DNA from: NZQO01 sp002693605
GTDB lineage: Bacteria; Bacteroidota; Bacteroidia; Flavobacteriales; Flavobacteriaceae
DNA length: 42,856 bases
Reading direction: 5' to 3'
Assembly: GCA_963972105.1 (NCBI GenBank)
Contig: CAXAVH010000006.1
Coordinates: 1 to 42,856, forward strand
Part shown: positions 1 to 8,482 of the stretch, in pieces
Position numbering within the stretch: position 1 is the first letter of the stretch
Layout of the letters: the number at the start of each line of letters is the position of its first letter
Program-made: the position numbers and the translations under genes
Notes under the pieces: generated by a model
Databases searched by the model: none
What the model saw: only the letters and a program-made list of their open reading frames with translations
Told to the model about the DNA's origin: nothing

Positions 1-756
1 CACCGTGCCAATTTCATTTTGCTGTGGCGTTTGCCCCGCAAATACCGAAAGGAGCTGCGGCACAGTGTCCTGCACGAGTGCCACCCCCGTTGCCTTAACC
101 GCGTTGGGAAGCAAGGATATTTCCAACGACATATGCGAGGCAAGCCGCGTTTGGGTTGCTTCCCTGAGTGAAATTGAGGGCGATTGGTACACAACCGATA
201 GATCACTTCCGTCTTTCACCGCAAAGGCTTTTTTAAAGGAAGCGTTGGTGTTCGATTTGCCCTCGTGTAATTGCTGTAACTCCATTTGCGAGGAACTTGC
301 CACGAAAATACTGTCGATTATTGCCGTGTAGGCGACGGCCTTCTCAATCGTAATTTTCTGAAGTTCGCGGCCGCCAATGGTAAGCGTTTCCAGTTTTTTA
401 TTGGGTAGGGAATCTAGCCCTACGAGGTTGGCGTGGTGTGTGGCAAAGGTATAATCGATCACGCTATCGTTCCTGCGGGTGAGCGAGAGTAAGCTAGGGG
501 TTGAAACGTGCAACTTGCTAAAGAGAGGGTGCTGTGTTGCGAAGTATTTATAGGCCTCCGTGGAGGCATAGTGGGAAGCCGATCCGTTATTCTCAAGATC
601 GGATTTCAGGCTTTGGAAATTTTTGATCTTGTAGGTAACGAAGGCATTTTCAGGCACAAAATCGGATAGCTCGCGCTGCTTAGTGCCACTGGAATCACAT
701 GCCAGAAGCAATAACGCGGCAATCAAAATTAAAAGAGGCTTGACCCATGTGTTCAT
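1..756 (-). CDS. Putative lipoprotein of unknown function, 3' end outside the window
   Basis: The reading frame is open from an ATG at 756 to the window edge (252 codons, no stop), so the C-terminus is missing. The N-terminus is a lipoprotein signal peptide: MNTWVKPLLILIAALLLLAC, with lipidation Cys20 followed by DSSG. The mature part starts with a segment reading FVPENAFVTYKIKNF, which loosely resembles DUF3352-type proteins (from memory, unverified), and has many short polar beta-like stretches with no catalytic motif I recognise. A promoter (TTG-N21-TACTTTTG) lies directly upstream, so it is transcribed separately from rnhB, which ends 79 nt upstream. Real gene: high confidence; function unknown. 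Confidence 0.8.
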   Translation of the reverse strand, partial: MNTWVKPLLILIAALLLLACDSSGTKQRELSDFVPENAFVTYKIKNFQSLKSDLENNGSASHYASTEAYKYFATQHPLFSKLHVSTPSLLSLTRRNDSVIDYTFATHHANLVGLDSLPNKKLETLTIGGRELQKITIEKAVAYTAIIDSIFVASSSQMELQQLHEGKSNTNASFKKAFAVKDGSDLSVVYQSPSISLREATQTRLASHMSLEISLLPNAVKATGVALVQDTVPQLLSVFAGQTPQQNEIGTV

Positions 757-761
757 ATACA

Positions 762-793
762 CAAAAGTACCGAGTAATTATACAGCTGCGCAA
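762..793 (-). promoter_or_regulatory. Promoter of the lipoprotein gene
   Basis: On the minus strand a perfect Bacteroidota -7 box, TACTTTTG (762-769), sits 21 nt from a TTG -33 element (791-793). The box ends 5 nt before the ATG at 756, giving a very short leader. Confidence 0.6.
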
Positions 794-835
794 GCTCACT
801 GTAAGAGTTTATCGACGTGTTTTCAACAACAAAAG

Positions 836-1426
836 CTAGATAGCCTGCTCGGGCAAAAGCCGAAAGCTCTTGCGGTGGAAGCGGGTAGGGCCAAACTGCC
901 GAATGGCCTCACGGTGGGCGCGGGTGGGGTAGCCTTTGTTCTGGTTCCAGAGGTATTGTGGAAATTCCGCGTGAAGCGTTTTCATATAGGCATCGCGCTC
1001 GGTCTTGGCGAGAATGGAGGCCGCGGCGATGTGCAAATATTTTCCGTCGCCCTTCACCACGCACTCGTGGGGGATTTTACCAAAGGGCTTGAAGCGGTTG
1101 CCGTCTATGGCGATGAACTGCGGGGTGTGTACTAATTTTTCTATGCAACGGTGCATGGCCAGGATGGAGGCGTTCAAGATATTCAACGTGTCAATCTCTT
1201 CCATCATGACGTGCTCTATGGTAAAGCAAATAGCCTCTTCTATTATAATGGAGCGCAGTTGCAGCCGTTGCTTTTCGGATAGTTGCTTGCTGTCGGTTAG
1301 GAGCGGATGGCTGAAATCGTTTGGGAGGATCACCGCTGCAGCCGTAACCGGGCCCGCGAGGCAACCCCTGCCGGCCTCGTCGGTGCCGCATTCTATGAGA
1401 GGGCTATGTATTTTCAGCTGAAGCAT
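836..1426 (-). CDS. rnhB: Ribonuclease HII
   Basis: Cleaves the RNA strand of RNA/DNA hybrids, including single ribonucleotides misincorporated in DNA; cytoplasmic. The 196-residue length is normal. The signature DEAGRG is at residues 16-21 (catalytic Asp16 and Glu17), the third acid is Asp108 in AIDGN, and the fourth is Asp127 in VKGDGK, followed by AAASILAKTERD, typical of the type II family. The C-terminal GYPTRAHREAI segment is also conserved. All four metal-binding carboxylates are present, so the enzyme should be active. It is divergent from the porin gene, and its own promoter (1435-1466) lies just upstream of the ATG. Confidence 0.97.
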   Translation of the reverse strand: MLQLKIHSPLIECGTDEAGRGCLAGPVTAAAVILPNDFSHPLLTDSKQLSEKQRLQLRSIIIEEAICFTIEHVMMEEIDTLNILNASILAMHRCIEKLVHTPQFIAIDGNRFKPFGKIPHECVVKGDGKYLHIAAASILAKTERDAYMKTLHAEFPQYLWNQNKGYPTRAHREAIRQFGPTRFHRKSFRLLPEQAI

Positions 1427-1434
1427 TTCGCTGG

Positions 1435-1466
1435 CAAAGCTACGACCCTTCTTGCCAATTGTGCAA
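1435..1466 (-). promoter_or_regulatory. Promoter of rnhB
   Basis: Minus-strand TAGCTTTG (1435-1442) is an exact TAnnTTTG box, with TTG (complement of 1464-1466) 21 nt upstream. The ATG at 1426 follows 8 nt after the box, so the transcript is nearly leaderless. Confidence 0.6.
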
Positions 1467-1514
1467 GTAGATTAGGTTTCTTTGATCGATCCGCTCAAAT
1501 TGTGCGGCGCGCTT

Positions 1515-1542
1515 TTGCCGCTTGAAAAAACCATTACCTTTG
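1515..1542 (+). promoter_or_regulatory. Promoter of the porin gene; decides its start
   Basis: TACCTTTG at 1535-1542 matches the -7 consensus, with TTG at 1515-1517 (spacing 17). The reading frame is open upstream to 1482, but the box lies inside that extension, so translation must begin downstream of it. Confidence 0.6.
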
Positions 1543-1562
1543 TGAAAATGTCCTGTCCCATT

Positions 1563-3458
1563 ATGAACAGAATCACTTGGCTCCTATTATTGTTGTGCGT
1601 CACCGCCAATTTGGCCGCGCAAAACGAGCCTGCCACTGCCACGGGGAAGCCTGAAAAGCCCCCCATCACCATGTACAAGATTATCTCGAAGGAGCGGGAC
1701 ACTACCCATTTGGACACCAGTCTTAGCATCCATAAATGGTATAGGTTCAACTATTTGCGCCGTGATCGCTTCGAGCTGCTGCCCTTTAGCAATGTGGGGC
1801 AGCCGTATAATACCTTGGCCTATGACTTTGACGACTTGCATTTGAAACCCAAGTTTGCGGCACAGGGGCACCATTTCAACTATATGGACGTTGCCGATAT
1901 TTCGTACTACAGTGTTCCCACGCCCCTCACCGAGCTTTATTTTAAAACTGCCTTCGAACAGGGGCAGCAACTCGATGCTTTTTTTACGATCAATACTTCG
2001 GAACAGTTCAACTTCAGTATTGCCTACAAGGGGGTGCGTTCGTTGGGCATCTATCAGAATATGCTGGCCAGCACGGGGAATTTCCGCTTTACCACGAATT
2101 ACCATACCAAGAATAAGCGCTATTCCATAAGGGCCCATTATGTGGCCCAGGATATGCTGAACGAACAGAACGGGGGGCTTACGCCCAACTCGATCGCGCT
2201 TTTCCGAAACGGCGATGAGGAGTTCGAGGACCGTGGGCGCTTGGACGTCAATTTTGAGAATGCCGAGAACGTGCTTGAGGGCCAGCGCTTTTACGTGGAC
2301 CACCAATATGAGCTCGTAGGCCGTCGCGATAGTACGCGCCAGACCGTTGTAGCGGTGGGAAATTCCCTGAGCTATGAGGAAAAATTTTATGAATACCGCC
2401 AAGACGCGCCCTTCGAGGGTTTTGGACCGGCCTATGAGAGTGCCGACCTATTTAACAAGGTAACGCTAGATGACTTCAAGGCAGAGGCGTACGCCAAACT
2501 GGATAATTCCTTGCTTGGTAGCATTAAGGGATTTGCGGGATATACACAGTATAACTACGGTTACAACTCGGTACTCATACTCGATGAGGGGCGTATTACC
2601 AATAGGCTGAAGGGCGACCTCGTGCACGTGGGGGCCCGGTACCGAAAACAGTACCGCGGCTTTGAGCTTTCGGGCGAGGGGGCCATTAATATAGCGGGAG
2701 AGTTCGACGCAAATTACCTAACCGCCGCTGCCTCATTTGCCTTTAACGAAAAAAATAGGGTGCGTGCCACTGCCAAGATACATTCGGTTGCGCCTAACTT
2801 TAACTTCTTGCTTTTCCAGAGCGATTATGAGAACTACAACTGGCAGACCAATTTCAATAATGTTAAGACACAGCAGCTCACGCTGCAACTGCAAAGCGAA
2901 ACCTATCTAGATGCCACGGTAACCTATACGGGGATAGACGATTATGCTTATTTTGCCGTTGTACCAGAGGGTGTTACACCCACTCCCCGGCAGTTTGGCG
3001 AACGCGTAGATTACGTTACCGCCAAGGCCGAGCGCACGTTCCGTTATGGAAAATTCGCCTTGGCCAATACCATACTTTACCAACAGGTACTTTCGGGCGA
3101 GGCTGCCCTGCGGGTACCGCAATTGGTAACGCGCAACGCGCTGTTTTATGAGGACCATTGGTTTAAGAGGGCGCTGTTCTTGCAAACCGGGGTAAACGTA
3201 AAGTACTTTACCCAGTACGCGATGAACGGATACGACCCGGTGCTGGGGGAGTTCTTTGTTCAGGACGGCGAGGAGCTGGGGGCCTTCCCCATTATCGATG
3301 TGTTCTTCAATGCCAAAATACGACAAACGCGCATCTATTTTGCCTATGAGCATATAAACCAGATTTTCGCCAACCAGAACGACCATTTTTCGGCGCCGGG
3401 CTATCCCTATCGCGACGCGATTATTCGCTTTGGGCTGGTGTGGAACTTTTTCCTGTAA
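1563..3458 (+). CDS. Putative outer membrane porin (Porin_10-like)
   Basis: Predicted beta-barrel outer membrane protein, 631 residues from the ATG at 1563. That start gives a clean signal peptide (MNRITWLLLLLCVTANLAAQ) and lies about 14 nt after the expected transcription start. The body shows the features I associate with Bacteroidota 'putative porin' proteins (PF14121): an N-terminal KWYRFNYLRRDRFELLPFSN-type segment, a GHHFNYMDVADISYYSVPTP region, then dozens of alternating aromatic/polar strands and a C-terminal strand ending in WNFFL, with a terminal aromatic residue typical of barrels. Substrate unknown. It is alone in its transcription unit, divergent from rnhB. The alternative ATG at 1548 would leave no untranslated leader. 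Confidence 0.88.
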   Translation: MNRITWLLLLLCVTANLAAQNEPATATGKPEKPPITMYKIISKERDTTHLDTSLSIHKWYRFNYLRRDRFELLPFSNVGQPYNTLAYDFDDLHLKPKFAAQGHHFNYMDVADISYYSVPTPLTELYFKTAFEQGQQLDAFFTINTSEQFNFSIAYKGVRSLGIYQNMLASTGNFRFTTNYHTKNKRYSIRAHYVAQDMLNEQNGGLTPNSIALFRNGDEEFEDRGRLDVNFENAENVLEGQRFYVDHQYELVGRRDSTRQTVVAVGNSLSYEEKFYEYRQDAPFEGFGPAYESADLFNKVTLDDFKAEAYAKLDNSLLGSIKGFAGYTQYNYGYNSVLILDEGRITNRLKGDLVHVGARYRKQYRGFELSGEGAINIAGEFDANYLTAAASFAFNEKNRVRATAKIHSVAPNFNFLLFQSDYENYNWQTNFNNVKTQQLTLQLQSETYLDATVTYTGIDDYAYFAVVPEGVTPTPRQFGERVDYVTAKAERTFRYGKFALANTILYQQVLSGEAALRVPQLVTRNALFYEDHWFKRALFLQTGVNVKYFTQYAMNGYDPVLGEFFVQDGEELGAFPIIDVFFNAKIRQTRIYFAYEHINQIFANQNDHFSAPGYPYRDAIIRFGLVWNFFL

Positions 3459-3950
3459 CCGGATTCAGCCCAGCGCCCCTTGTAGGTTTTCCCATTCTAT
3501 TTTCATAATGCGCCGACCGTAGGTTAACCGCAAGGAGACCGCAAGGAGACCTTGGGGTGTAGTTGGCAGTGTTCAGTTGGCAGTAGCAGTTAGCAGTTGG
3601 CAATAGCCCTAGGTTAATAATAGTTAGCGTAAAGGATATTATTATCCCTTGCCTCGGCTACGGACGAATGGAATTCGTAGATGTCCTTTGAGGGGCCTAT
3701 AGGGGTGTTTCGTATGAAATGGTTGGTGTTCAGTGTTTATATTTAGTTCGGAGTTTTCAGTGATTTGATGATGGCGCCCTGTCAATACTTCGGATAAGAA
3801 AAAAGATAGGATTTGGAAGTATCTGGTTACAATTACGAGGAATCTTCCAAGAAAATCGTCGGTTTGTAATTTTTATTTTTTTGTTCGGAATATTCGTTTT
3901 TTTTTTTTCTTTATGCCGACTCCCCGCTACCACTAACTTAAACTTTGTTT
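3459..3950. other. Gene-free 490-nt spacer with short repeats
   Basis: No credible gene is present. It holds an exact 11-nt tandem duplication (CCGCAAGGAGA at 3528-3538 and 3539-3549), a run of AGTTGGCAGT-like repeats (3561-3602), a small palindrome ACGAAT-GG-ATTCGT around 3664-3677, and A/T-rich DNA with a T tract (about 3899-3908) before the next gene. A weak -7-like TATATTTA occurs at 3738-3745, but without a properly spaced TTG. Confidence 0.7.
3528..3602. repeat. Short tandem and dispersed repeats (CCGCAAGGAGA; AGTTGGCAGT)
   Basis: Two exact 11-nt copies of CCGCAAGGAGA are followed by AGTTGGCAGT (3561-3570), CAGTTGGCAGT (3574-3584) and an imperfect copy CAGTTAGCAGTTGGCA (to about 3602). 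A related CAGTT...ATTGGCAGTT occurs on the other side of the next gene at 4706-4723. Confidence 0.75.
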
Positions 3951-4664
3951 ATGAAACAAGTGCTGCTTTATGTATTGCTAGGTGCTAGCGTTGCGCTAAA
4001 GGCCCAAGACCCCCAATTGTTAGAGAATGATTGGTATTTGAATAAAGTGACAATAAATGATTTGAATTATACTGCGCCTAATGATCTATTTGGCAGTATT
4101 GTTTTTAATCAAAACTTTTTGGAAGTAATACACGCGGGATGCGAAGAAGGGTTTGGTACCTTTGTTCAGTACCTGCAAAATAATACATTTACTACGGATG
4201 ATGGTGGGGCAGTTCTAATAGGGACTTGTGGTGATCCTGATATTATTGAATTTATGGATCGACATTATTCTATTTACTATGATTTAGATACCGAGGTTTC
4301 TAAAGGCGCCTTTTCCTATACGTTTGAGCAAAACAGTGGTGTTTTGTATCTAACGATAGAAAATAGCGAGGGCAACCAAGCCGAGTACACTAACCAACAG
4401 CTAGGCGTAGGAGACATACAATTGAGTGCCTTAATCGTGTATCCCAACCCAACGGCGAATACCTTAACCCTAGACAACCTGCCCGAGGGCGTGGGCGCGT
4501 TGACCGCGACCGTGGTAACCTTAGACGGGAAGAGGGTGCTGCAAAACAAGGGCCTAGCGCCCAACGAACCCATGGACGTGAGCGCTTTGGCCTCTGGCGT
4601 GTACTTCTTGCAACTGGAGGGGCCTAAGGGCGAACGGTTGGTGCGGAAGTTCGTGAAGGAGTGA
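3951..4664 (+). CDS. Small secreted protein with type A T9SS sorting domain
   Basis: A 237-residue secreted protein. The ATG at 3951 gives a Sec signal peptide (MKQVLLYVLLGASVALKAQ); an in-frame TTG two codons upstream is less likely. Residues about 20-150 form a domain beginning LLENDWYLNKVTI with two Cys residues, pattern like small lipocalin/META-type beta domains but not assignable. After LSALIVYPNPTANTLTL comes a classic T9SS C-terminal domain with GVYFLQLEG and a basic end (VRKFVKE), so the protein should be exported by the T9SS and processed by PorU. The two halves differ sharply in base composition: about 26% GC at 4021-4120 against about 65% at 4481-4580. Flanking repeats suggest a mobile or accessory position. 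Function unknown. Confidence 0.85.
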   Translation: MKQVLLYVLLGASVALKAQDPQLLENDWYLNKVTINDLNYTAPNDLFGSIVFNQNFLEVIHAGCEEGFGTFVQYLQNNTFTTDDGGAVLIGTCGDPDIIEFMDRHYSIYYDLDTEVSKGAFSYTFEQNSGVLYLTIENSEGNQAEYTNQQLGVGDIQLSALIVYPNPTANTLTLDNLPEGVGALTATVVTLDGKRVLQNKGLAPNEPMDVSALASGVYFLQLEGPKGERLVRKFVKE

Positions 4665-4675
4665 CACCCCCTTGC

Positions 4676-4689
4676 CCCCCTCGAGGGGG
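4676..4689. repeat. Perfect palindrome CCCCCTCGAGGGGG
   Basis: A 14-nt perfect palindrome begins 11 nt after the stop of the T9SS cargo gene. It has no loop and no T tract, so it is not a standard terminator; it may be a dispersed repeat. Confidence 0.6.
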
Positions 4690-4757
4690 ATTTAGTTGCC
4701 TTATTCAGTTCTCAATTGGCAGTTCGAAGTAACCAATAATCAGAACTGTTTGACATT

Positions 4758-4785
4758 AAAAAAAACCCGGCAATGGGCCGGGTTT
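4758..4785. terminator. Bidirectional terminator between convergent genes
   Basis: Stem AAACCCGGC (4763-4771) pairs perfectly with GCCGGGTTT (4777-4785) over a 5-nt loop, with an A tract on the left that becomes a U tract for the minus-strand gene. It serves the T9SS cargo gene (+) and the acyl-CoA dehydrogenase (-). Confidence 0.85.
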
Positions 4786-4801
4786 CTTTGTTGGGACGGT
4801 A

Positions 4802-5944
4802 TTAGTCGCGAAGCAATCCGCGGGAGATTACAATTTTCTGTATTTCAGAAGTACCTTCATAGATCTGGGTGATCTTTGCATCGCGCATAAGGCGCTCTAC
4901 GTGATATTCCTTTACGAATCCGTTACCGCCGTGTACCTGTACGGCTTCCACGGTAACGTCCATGGCCACTTTACTGGCGTATAGCTTGGCCATGGCACCG
5001 CTCATATCGTAGTTGTTGCCTTGGTCCTTATCCCAGGCGGCCTTCATAACCAAATGGCGGGCCGCTTCAATTTCGGTGTGCATATCGGCCAGTTTAAAGG
5101 CAATGGCTTGGTGGTTGCAAATCTCGGTGCCAAAGGCCTTGCGTATCTTGGAATAGTCGCGTGCCAGCTCGTACGCGCCAGAGGCGATTCCCAAGGCTTG
5201 GGCAGCGATGCCAATGCGGCCACCGCTCAATGTTTTCATGGCAAATGTAAAGCCGAACCCATCTTCACCTATCCGGTTTTCCTTGGGCACCTTCACGTCG
5301 TTGAAGTTAAGGGTGTGGGTGTCACTACCGCGAATGCCCAATTTGTCCTCCTTGGGGCCTACCTCGAAGCCGTCCCAGCCTTTTTCAACAATAAATGCGT
5401 TGATGCCCCTATGGCCCTTTTCGCGGTCGGTCTGCGCAATGACCAGATAATAGTCTGCACTGCCGCCGTTGGTGATCCAGTTCTTGGTTCCGTTTAAAAT
5501 GTAGTGGTCCCCCTGGTCGATTGCCGTGGTGCGCTGCGAGGTAGCGTCGCTGCCCGCTTCTGGCTCGCTAAGGCAAAAGGCGCCAATGCTCTCGCCGGTG
5601 GCCAACTTGGTAAGGTATTTCTGTTTTTGGTCTTCATTGCCATAGGTTTCGAGTCCCCAGCAAACGAGGGAGTTGTTTACCGAAACGATTACCGAACAGG
5701 AGGCATCGATCTTGCTGAGTTCTTCCATGGCCAGCACGTAGCTTACGGTGTCCATACCGCCGCCGCCGTACTTGGGGTCTACCATCATGCCCATAAACCC
5801 AAGTTCGCCCATTTTCCGTACCTGCTCTGTAGGGAATTCCTGTTTGTTGTCGCGCTCAATGACGCCGGGCTTTAACTCGTTCTTGGCAAAATCGCGCGCC
5901 GCATCGCGAATCATGATATGTTCTTCTGATAGACTGAAATCCAT
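4802..5944 (-). CDS. Acyl-CoA dehydrogenase (short/medium-chain type)
   Basis: FAD flavoenzyme that introduces the trans-2 double bond into acyl-CoA, the first step of beta-oxidation; cytoplasmic. The length of 380 residues is standard. The family signature FCLSEPEAGSD is present with KNWITNG after it, and the catalytic base is Glu363 in QIYEGTSEIQ, the position used by short-chain and medium-chain enzymes rather than isovaleryl/long-chain ones. The C-terminal QVHGGNGFVKEYHVERLMRD region is intact. Closest in feel to butyryl-CoA dehydrogenase, but chain length cannot be settled by reading. It is monocistronic: promoter at 5980-6011 and a terminator right after the stop. Confidence 0.95.
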   Translation of the reverse strand: MDFSLSEEHIMIRDAARDFAKNELKPGVIERDNKQEFPTEQVRKMGELGFMGMMVDPKYGGGGMDTVSYVLAMEELSKIDASCSVIVSVNNSLVCWGLETYGNEDQKQKYLTKLATGESIGAFCLSEPEAGSDATSQRTTAIDQGDHYILNGTKNWITNGGSADYYLVIAQTDREKGHRGINAFIVEKGWDGFEVGPKEDKLGIRGSDTHTLNFNDVKVPKENRIGEDGFGFTFAMKTLSGGRIGIAAQALGIASGAYELARDYSKIRKAFGTEICNHQAIAFKLADMHTEIEAARHLVMKAAWDKDQGNNYDMSGAMAKLYASKVAMDVTVEAVQVHGGNGFVKEYHVERLMRDAKITQIYEGTSEIQKIVISRGLLRD

Positions 5945-5979
5945 GTGTACTGTTTAATAGGGTTTGAACTAAAGATTTG

Positions 5980-6011
5980 CAAATGTACTTATAAAAAAAA
6001 GTAAAACCCAA
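5980..6011 (-). promoter_or_regulatory. Promoter of the acyl-CoA dehydrogenase gene
   Basis: Minus-strand TACATTTG (5980-5987), an exact -7 box, with TTG (complement of 6009-6011) 21 nt upstream. The leader to the ATG at 5944 is about 30 nt. Confidence 0.65.
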
Positions 6012-6058
6012 CTTCCAAATTCCAAATAGTAGGCGGGTAGCAGGTAATGGAATATGTT

Positions 6059-6090
6059 TTGTTCCAATAGGAAGCAGTTGTGTATCTTTA
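6059..6090 (+). promoter_or_regulatory. Probable promoter of anmK
   Basis: TATCTTTA (6083-6090) differs from TAnnTTTG only in its last base and has TTG at 6059-6061, spacing 21. The predicted transcript start leaves about 12 nt before the TTG start codon at 6110, which supports that codon. Confidence 0.45.
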
Positions 6091-6109
6091 GCCCTCAAAA
6101 ACCAGTGCC

Positions 6110-7174
6110 TTGAAGCAACAGAGCTATCACGTAGTAGGGGCCATGAGCGGGACGTCGCTGGACGGACTCGACCTGGCCGAATGTTTCTTTACTGTAGATG
6201 AAGCGGGAAACTGGCACTATCGCCTGGGGAAACTGCATACGCTCGCGTATCCCTCCCAGTGGGAAAACAAGCTGAAAAACGCCACGGCACGTAATGAGGA
6301 CCAACTGAAATTATTGGACATCGAGTATGCCCGCTTTACCGGCGAGGCTGCGAGGCTTTTCTCAGAAGGTTTTTATGAAGACCTAGATGCGCTGTGCAGC
6401 CACGGCCACACCGTGTTTCACCAGCCGGAACGTGGGTATACTTATCAGTTGGGAAACAACCCTGATTTGTCCGAAGCGTTCGGTAAGACCGTGGTATGCG
6501 ACTTTCGCGCACAGGATGTGGCCTTGGGCGGGCAGGGAGCGCCCTTGGTGCCCATTGGCGATGCGCTCTTGTTTTTGGAATACGATTATTGCCTAAACCT
6601 GGGCGGTTTTGCAAATGTTTCGTATGCCAAGAATGGCGCCAGGATTGCCTACGATATTTGCCCAGTCAATTTTGTATTGAATCGTCTGGCCTTAATGTTG
6701 GGTAGGCCCTATGATGCGGGTGGTGAAATGGCCGCTATGGGAACCGTATACGAACCTTTGCTTCACGACTTGAACGCGCTCGATTTTTACAGGACAACCC
6801 CGCCAAAGTCGTTGGGGTGGGAGTGGGTTCGCGACCATGTGCTGCCGTTGATAGAAAGTGCCCCGTGCAGCGTGCACGATACATTGCGAACCTTTACCGA
6901 GCACGTGGCCACGCAGCTTGCGTTGCAGTTCGAGCCGGGCAGCTCGATTTTGGTTACTGGGGGTGGGGCATATAATAAATTTTTAATGGAACGGCTGGCA
7001 TCCCAAAAATCGTTGCGCATTGTAATACCCTCGCCCGCCCTGATTGAGTTCAAGGAAGCCCTGATTTTTGGGTTTTTGGGTGTGTTGCGGCTACGCGGTG
7101 AGGCAAACTGTCTGGCCAGCGTAACCGGGGCGAGCAGCGACCATAGCAGTGGTAGTATATTCACCGTTAAATAA
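6110..7174 (+). CDS. anmK: Anhydro-N-acetylmuramic acid kinase
   Basis: Cleaves the 1,6-anhydro ring of anhydroMurNAc and phosphorylates it to MurNAc-6-phosphate, a cell-wall recycling step. The 354 residues start with HVVGAMSGTSLDGLDL, the ATP-binding signature, and contain VCDFRAQDVALGGQGAPLVP and a later ILVTGGGAYNKFL motif, all diagnostic of AnmK. The proteobacterial FDTGPGN segment reads YDICPVN here, a variant I associate with Bacteroidota members. The start must be TTG at 6110: the frame is closed by TAG at 6089, and the next ATG lies inside the conserved GAMSGTS motif. The dehydrogenase gene follows 61 nt later under its own -7 box. Confidence 0.95.
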   Translation: MKQQSYHVVGAMSGTSLDGLDLAECFFTVDEAGNWHYRLGKLHTLAYPSQWENKLKNATARNEDQLKLLDIEYARFTGEAARLFSEGFYEDLDALCSHGHTVFHQPERGYTYQLGNNPDLSEAFGKTVVCDFRAQDVALGGQGAPLVPIGDALLFLEYDYCLNLGGFANVSYAKNGARIAYDICPVNFVLNRLALMLGRPYDAGGEMAAMGTVYEPLLHDLNALDFYRTTPPKSLGWEWVRDHVLPLIESAPCSVHDTLRTFTEHVATQLALQFEPGSSILVTGGGAYNKFLMERLASQKSLRIVIPSPALIEFKEALIFGFLGVLRLRGEANCLASVTGASSDHSSGSIFTVK

Positions 7175-7207
7175 TCGTGAAATGGTGAAATCCCTTAACA
7201 TGTTTTT

Positions 7208-7215
7208 TATATTTG
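7208..7215 (+). promoter_or_regulatory. -7 box upstream of the amino acid dehydrogenase
   Basis: TATATTTG is an exact -7 element 20 nt before the ATG at 7236. No well-spaced TTG is visible, so the promoter is less certain. Confidence 0.4.
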
Positions 7216-7235
7216 CCCCATAACTTCAGCCATTG

Positions 7236-8462
7236 ATGAAAGAACTGCTCAAAAAGTACGAAGAGAAAGCTCCCGAAATCGTTTTTCATTGGAATGACCC
7301 CGAAACCGAGGCCCAGGGCTGGACGGTTATCAACTCGCTCCGTGGTGGAGCGGCCGGCGGTGGCACGCGCATGCGGCCCGGGCTGGACCAAAACGAAGTG
7401 CTATCGTTGGCTAAGACGATGGAGGTAAAGTTTACCGTCTCGGGGCCAGACATTGGCGGTGCCAAATCAGGCATCGATTTCGATCCTAGCGATCCGCGCA
7501 AAAAAGGCGTGTTGGAACGCTGGTACAAGGCGGTTTCGCCCCTGCTGAAAGCCTATTATGGCACGGGTGGCGACCTCAATGTAGACGAAATCCACGAAGT
7601 TATTCCCATTACCGAGGAGAGCGGTGTTTGGCACCCTCAGGAAGGAGTCTTCAACGGTCATTTCAACCCGACCGAAGCCGACAAGATTAACCGTATTGGC
7701 CAACTGCGGCAGGGCGTGATAAAAGTATTGGAAAACAATACCTATTCGCCCGATGTCTCCAGGAAATATACCGTTGCCGATATGATTACCGGCTATGGCG
7801 TTGCCGAGGCGGTTCACCACTATTATTCCATTTACGGTGGCGATATTCGCGGTAAGCGGGCCGTGATACAGGGCTTCGGAAATGTAGGCGCTGCCGCGGC
7901 CTATTACCTATCGCAGATGGGCGCCAAGATCGTGGGTATTATCGACAGGGCCGGTGGAATTATCAAGGAAGACGGTTTCACCTTCGAAGAAGTGAAACAG
8001 CTATTTCTGAAGAAGGACGGCAATACCTTGAAGGCCGAGGGAATGATGCCCTTTTCAGAAGTGAACGAGAAAATCTGGAAACTCAAAACTGAGATTTTCG
8101 CACCCTGCGCCGCCTCAAGGCTCATTACGCAAGAGCAGATATCGCAGATGATCGATAGTGGCCTTGAGGTGATTAGCTGCGGTGCCAACGTGCCTTTTGC
8201 CGACAGGGAAATTTTCTTCGGCCCAATCATGGAATTTACCGATGAGCGCGTGAGCCTAATACCCGATTTTATAAGCAATTGCGGGATGGCACGCGTATTT
8301 GCCTATTTTATGGAACGCAAGGTGCAGATGACCGATGAGGCCATCTTTAACGATACGTCCATGACCATAAAAAATGCCATTCAAAATACATTCGATAATA
8401 ACAGCAGTACGACCAATATTAGCAAGACAGCATTCGAGATCGCGCTGAAACAACTGCTTTAA
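7236..8462 (+). CDS. Glu/Leu/Phe/Val-type amino acid dehydrogenase
   Basis: NAD(P)-dependent oxidative deamination of an amino acid to its 2-oxo acid. From the ATG at 7236 it has 408 residues. The N-terminal substrate domain has GGAAGGGTRM (residues 37-46) and the catalytic-lysine motif GPDIGGAKSGI (Lys77); a TGGDLNVDE acidic motif follows. The Rossmann domain begins near the GFGNVG fingerprint at 213-218, with the acidic residue of IIDRAGG after beta-2 pointing to NAD rather than NADP. The exact substrate (glutamate or branched-chain amino acid) cannot be told from reading. A TTG one codon upstream of the ATG is unlikely to be used. Confidence 0.9.
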   Translation: MKELLKKYEEKAPEIVFHWNDPETEAQGWTVINSLRGGAAGGGTRMRPGLDQNEVLSLAKTMEVKFTVSGPDIGGAKSGIDFDPSDPRKKGVLERWYKAVSPLLKAYYGTGGDLNVDEIHEVIPITEESGVWHPQEGVFNGHFNPTEADKINRIGQLRQGVIKVLENNTYSPDVSRKYTVADMITGYGVAEAVHHYYSIYGGDIRGKRAVIQGFGNVGAAAAYYLSQMGAKIVGIIDRAGGIIKEDGFTFEEVKQLFLKKDGNTLKAEGMMPFSEVNEKIWKLKTEIFAPCAASRLITQEQISQMIDSGLEVISCGANVPFADREIFFGPIMEFTDERVSLIPDFISNCGMARVFAYFMERKVQMTDEAIFNDTSMTIKNAIQNTFDNNSSTTNISKTAFEIALKQLL

Positions 8463-8482
8463 TTTTTACTAACCTCGCACCT

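Noticed and set aside
1587..2402. Long antisense ORF of 271 codons inside the porin gene (similar shadows at 8419-9042, 22943-23554 and 31909-32571)
   Set aside because: Each lies wholly or almost wholly opposite a gene with clear family motifs, shows no family features of its own, and has no promoter or start context.
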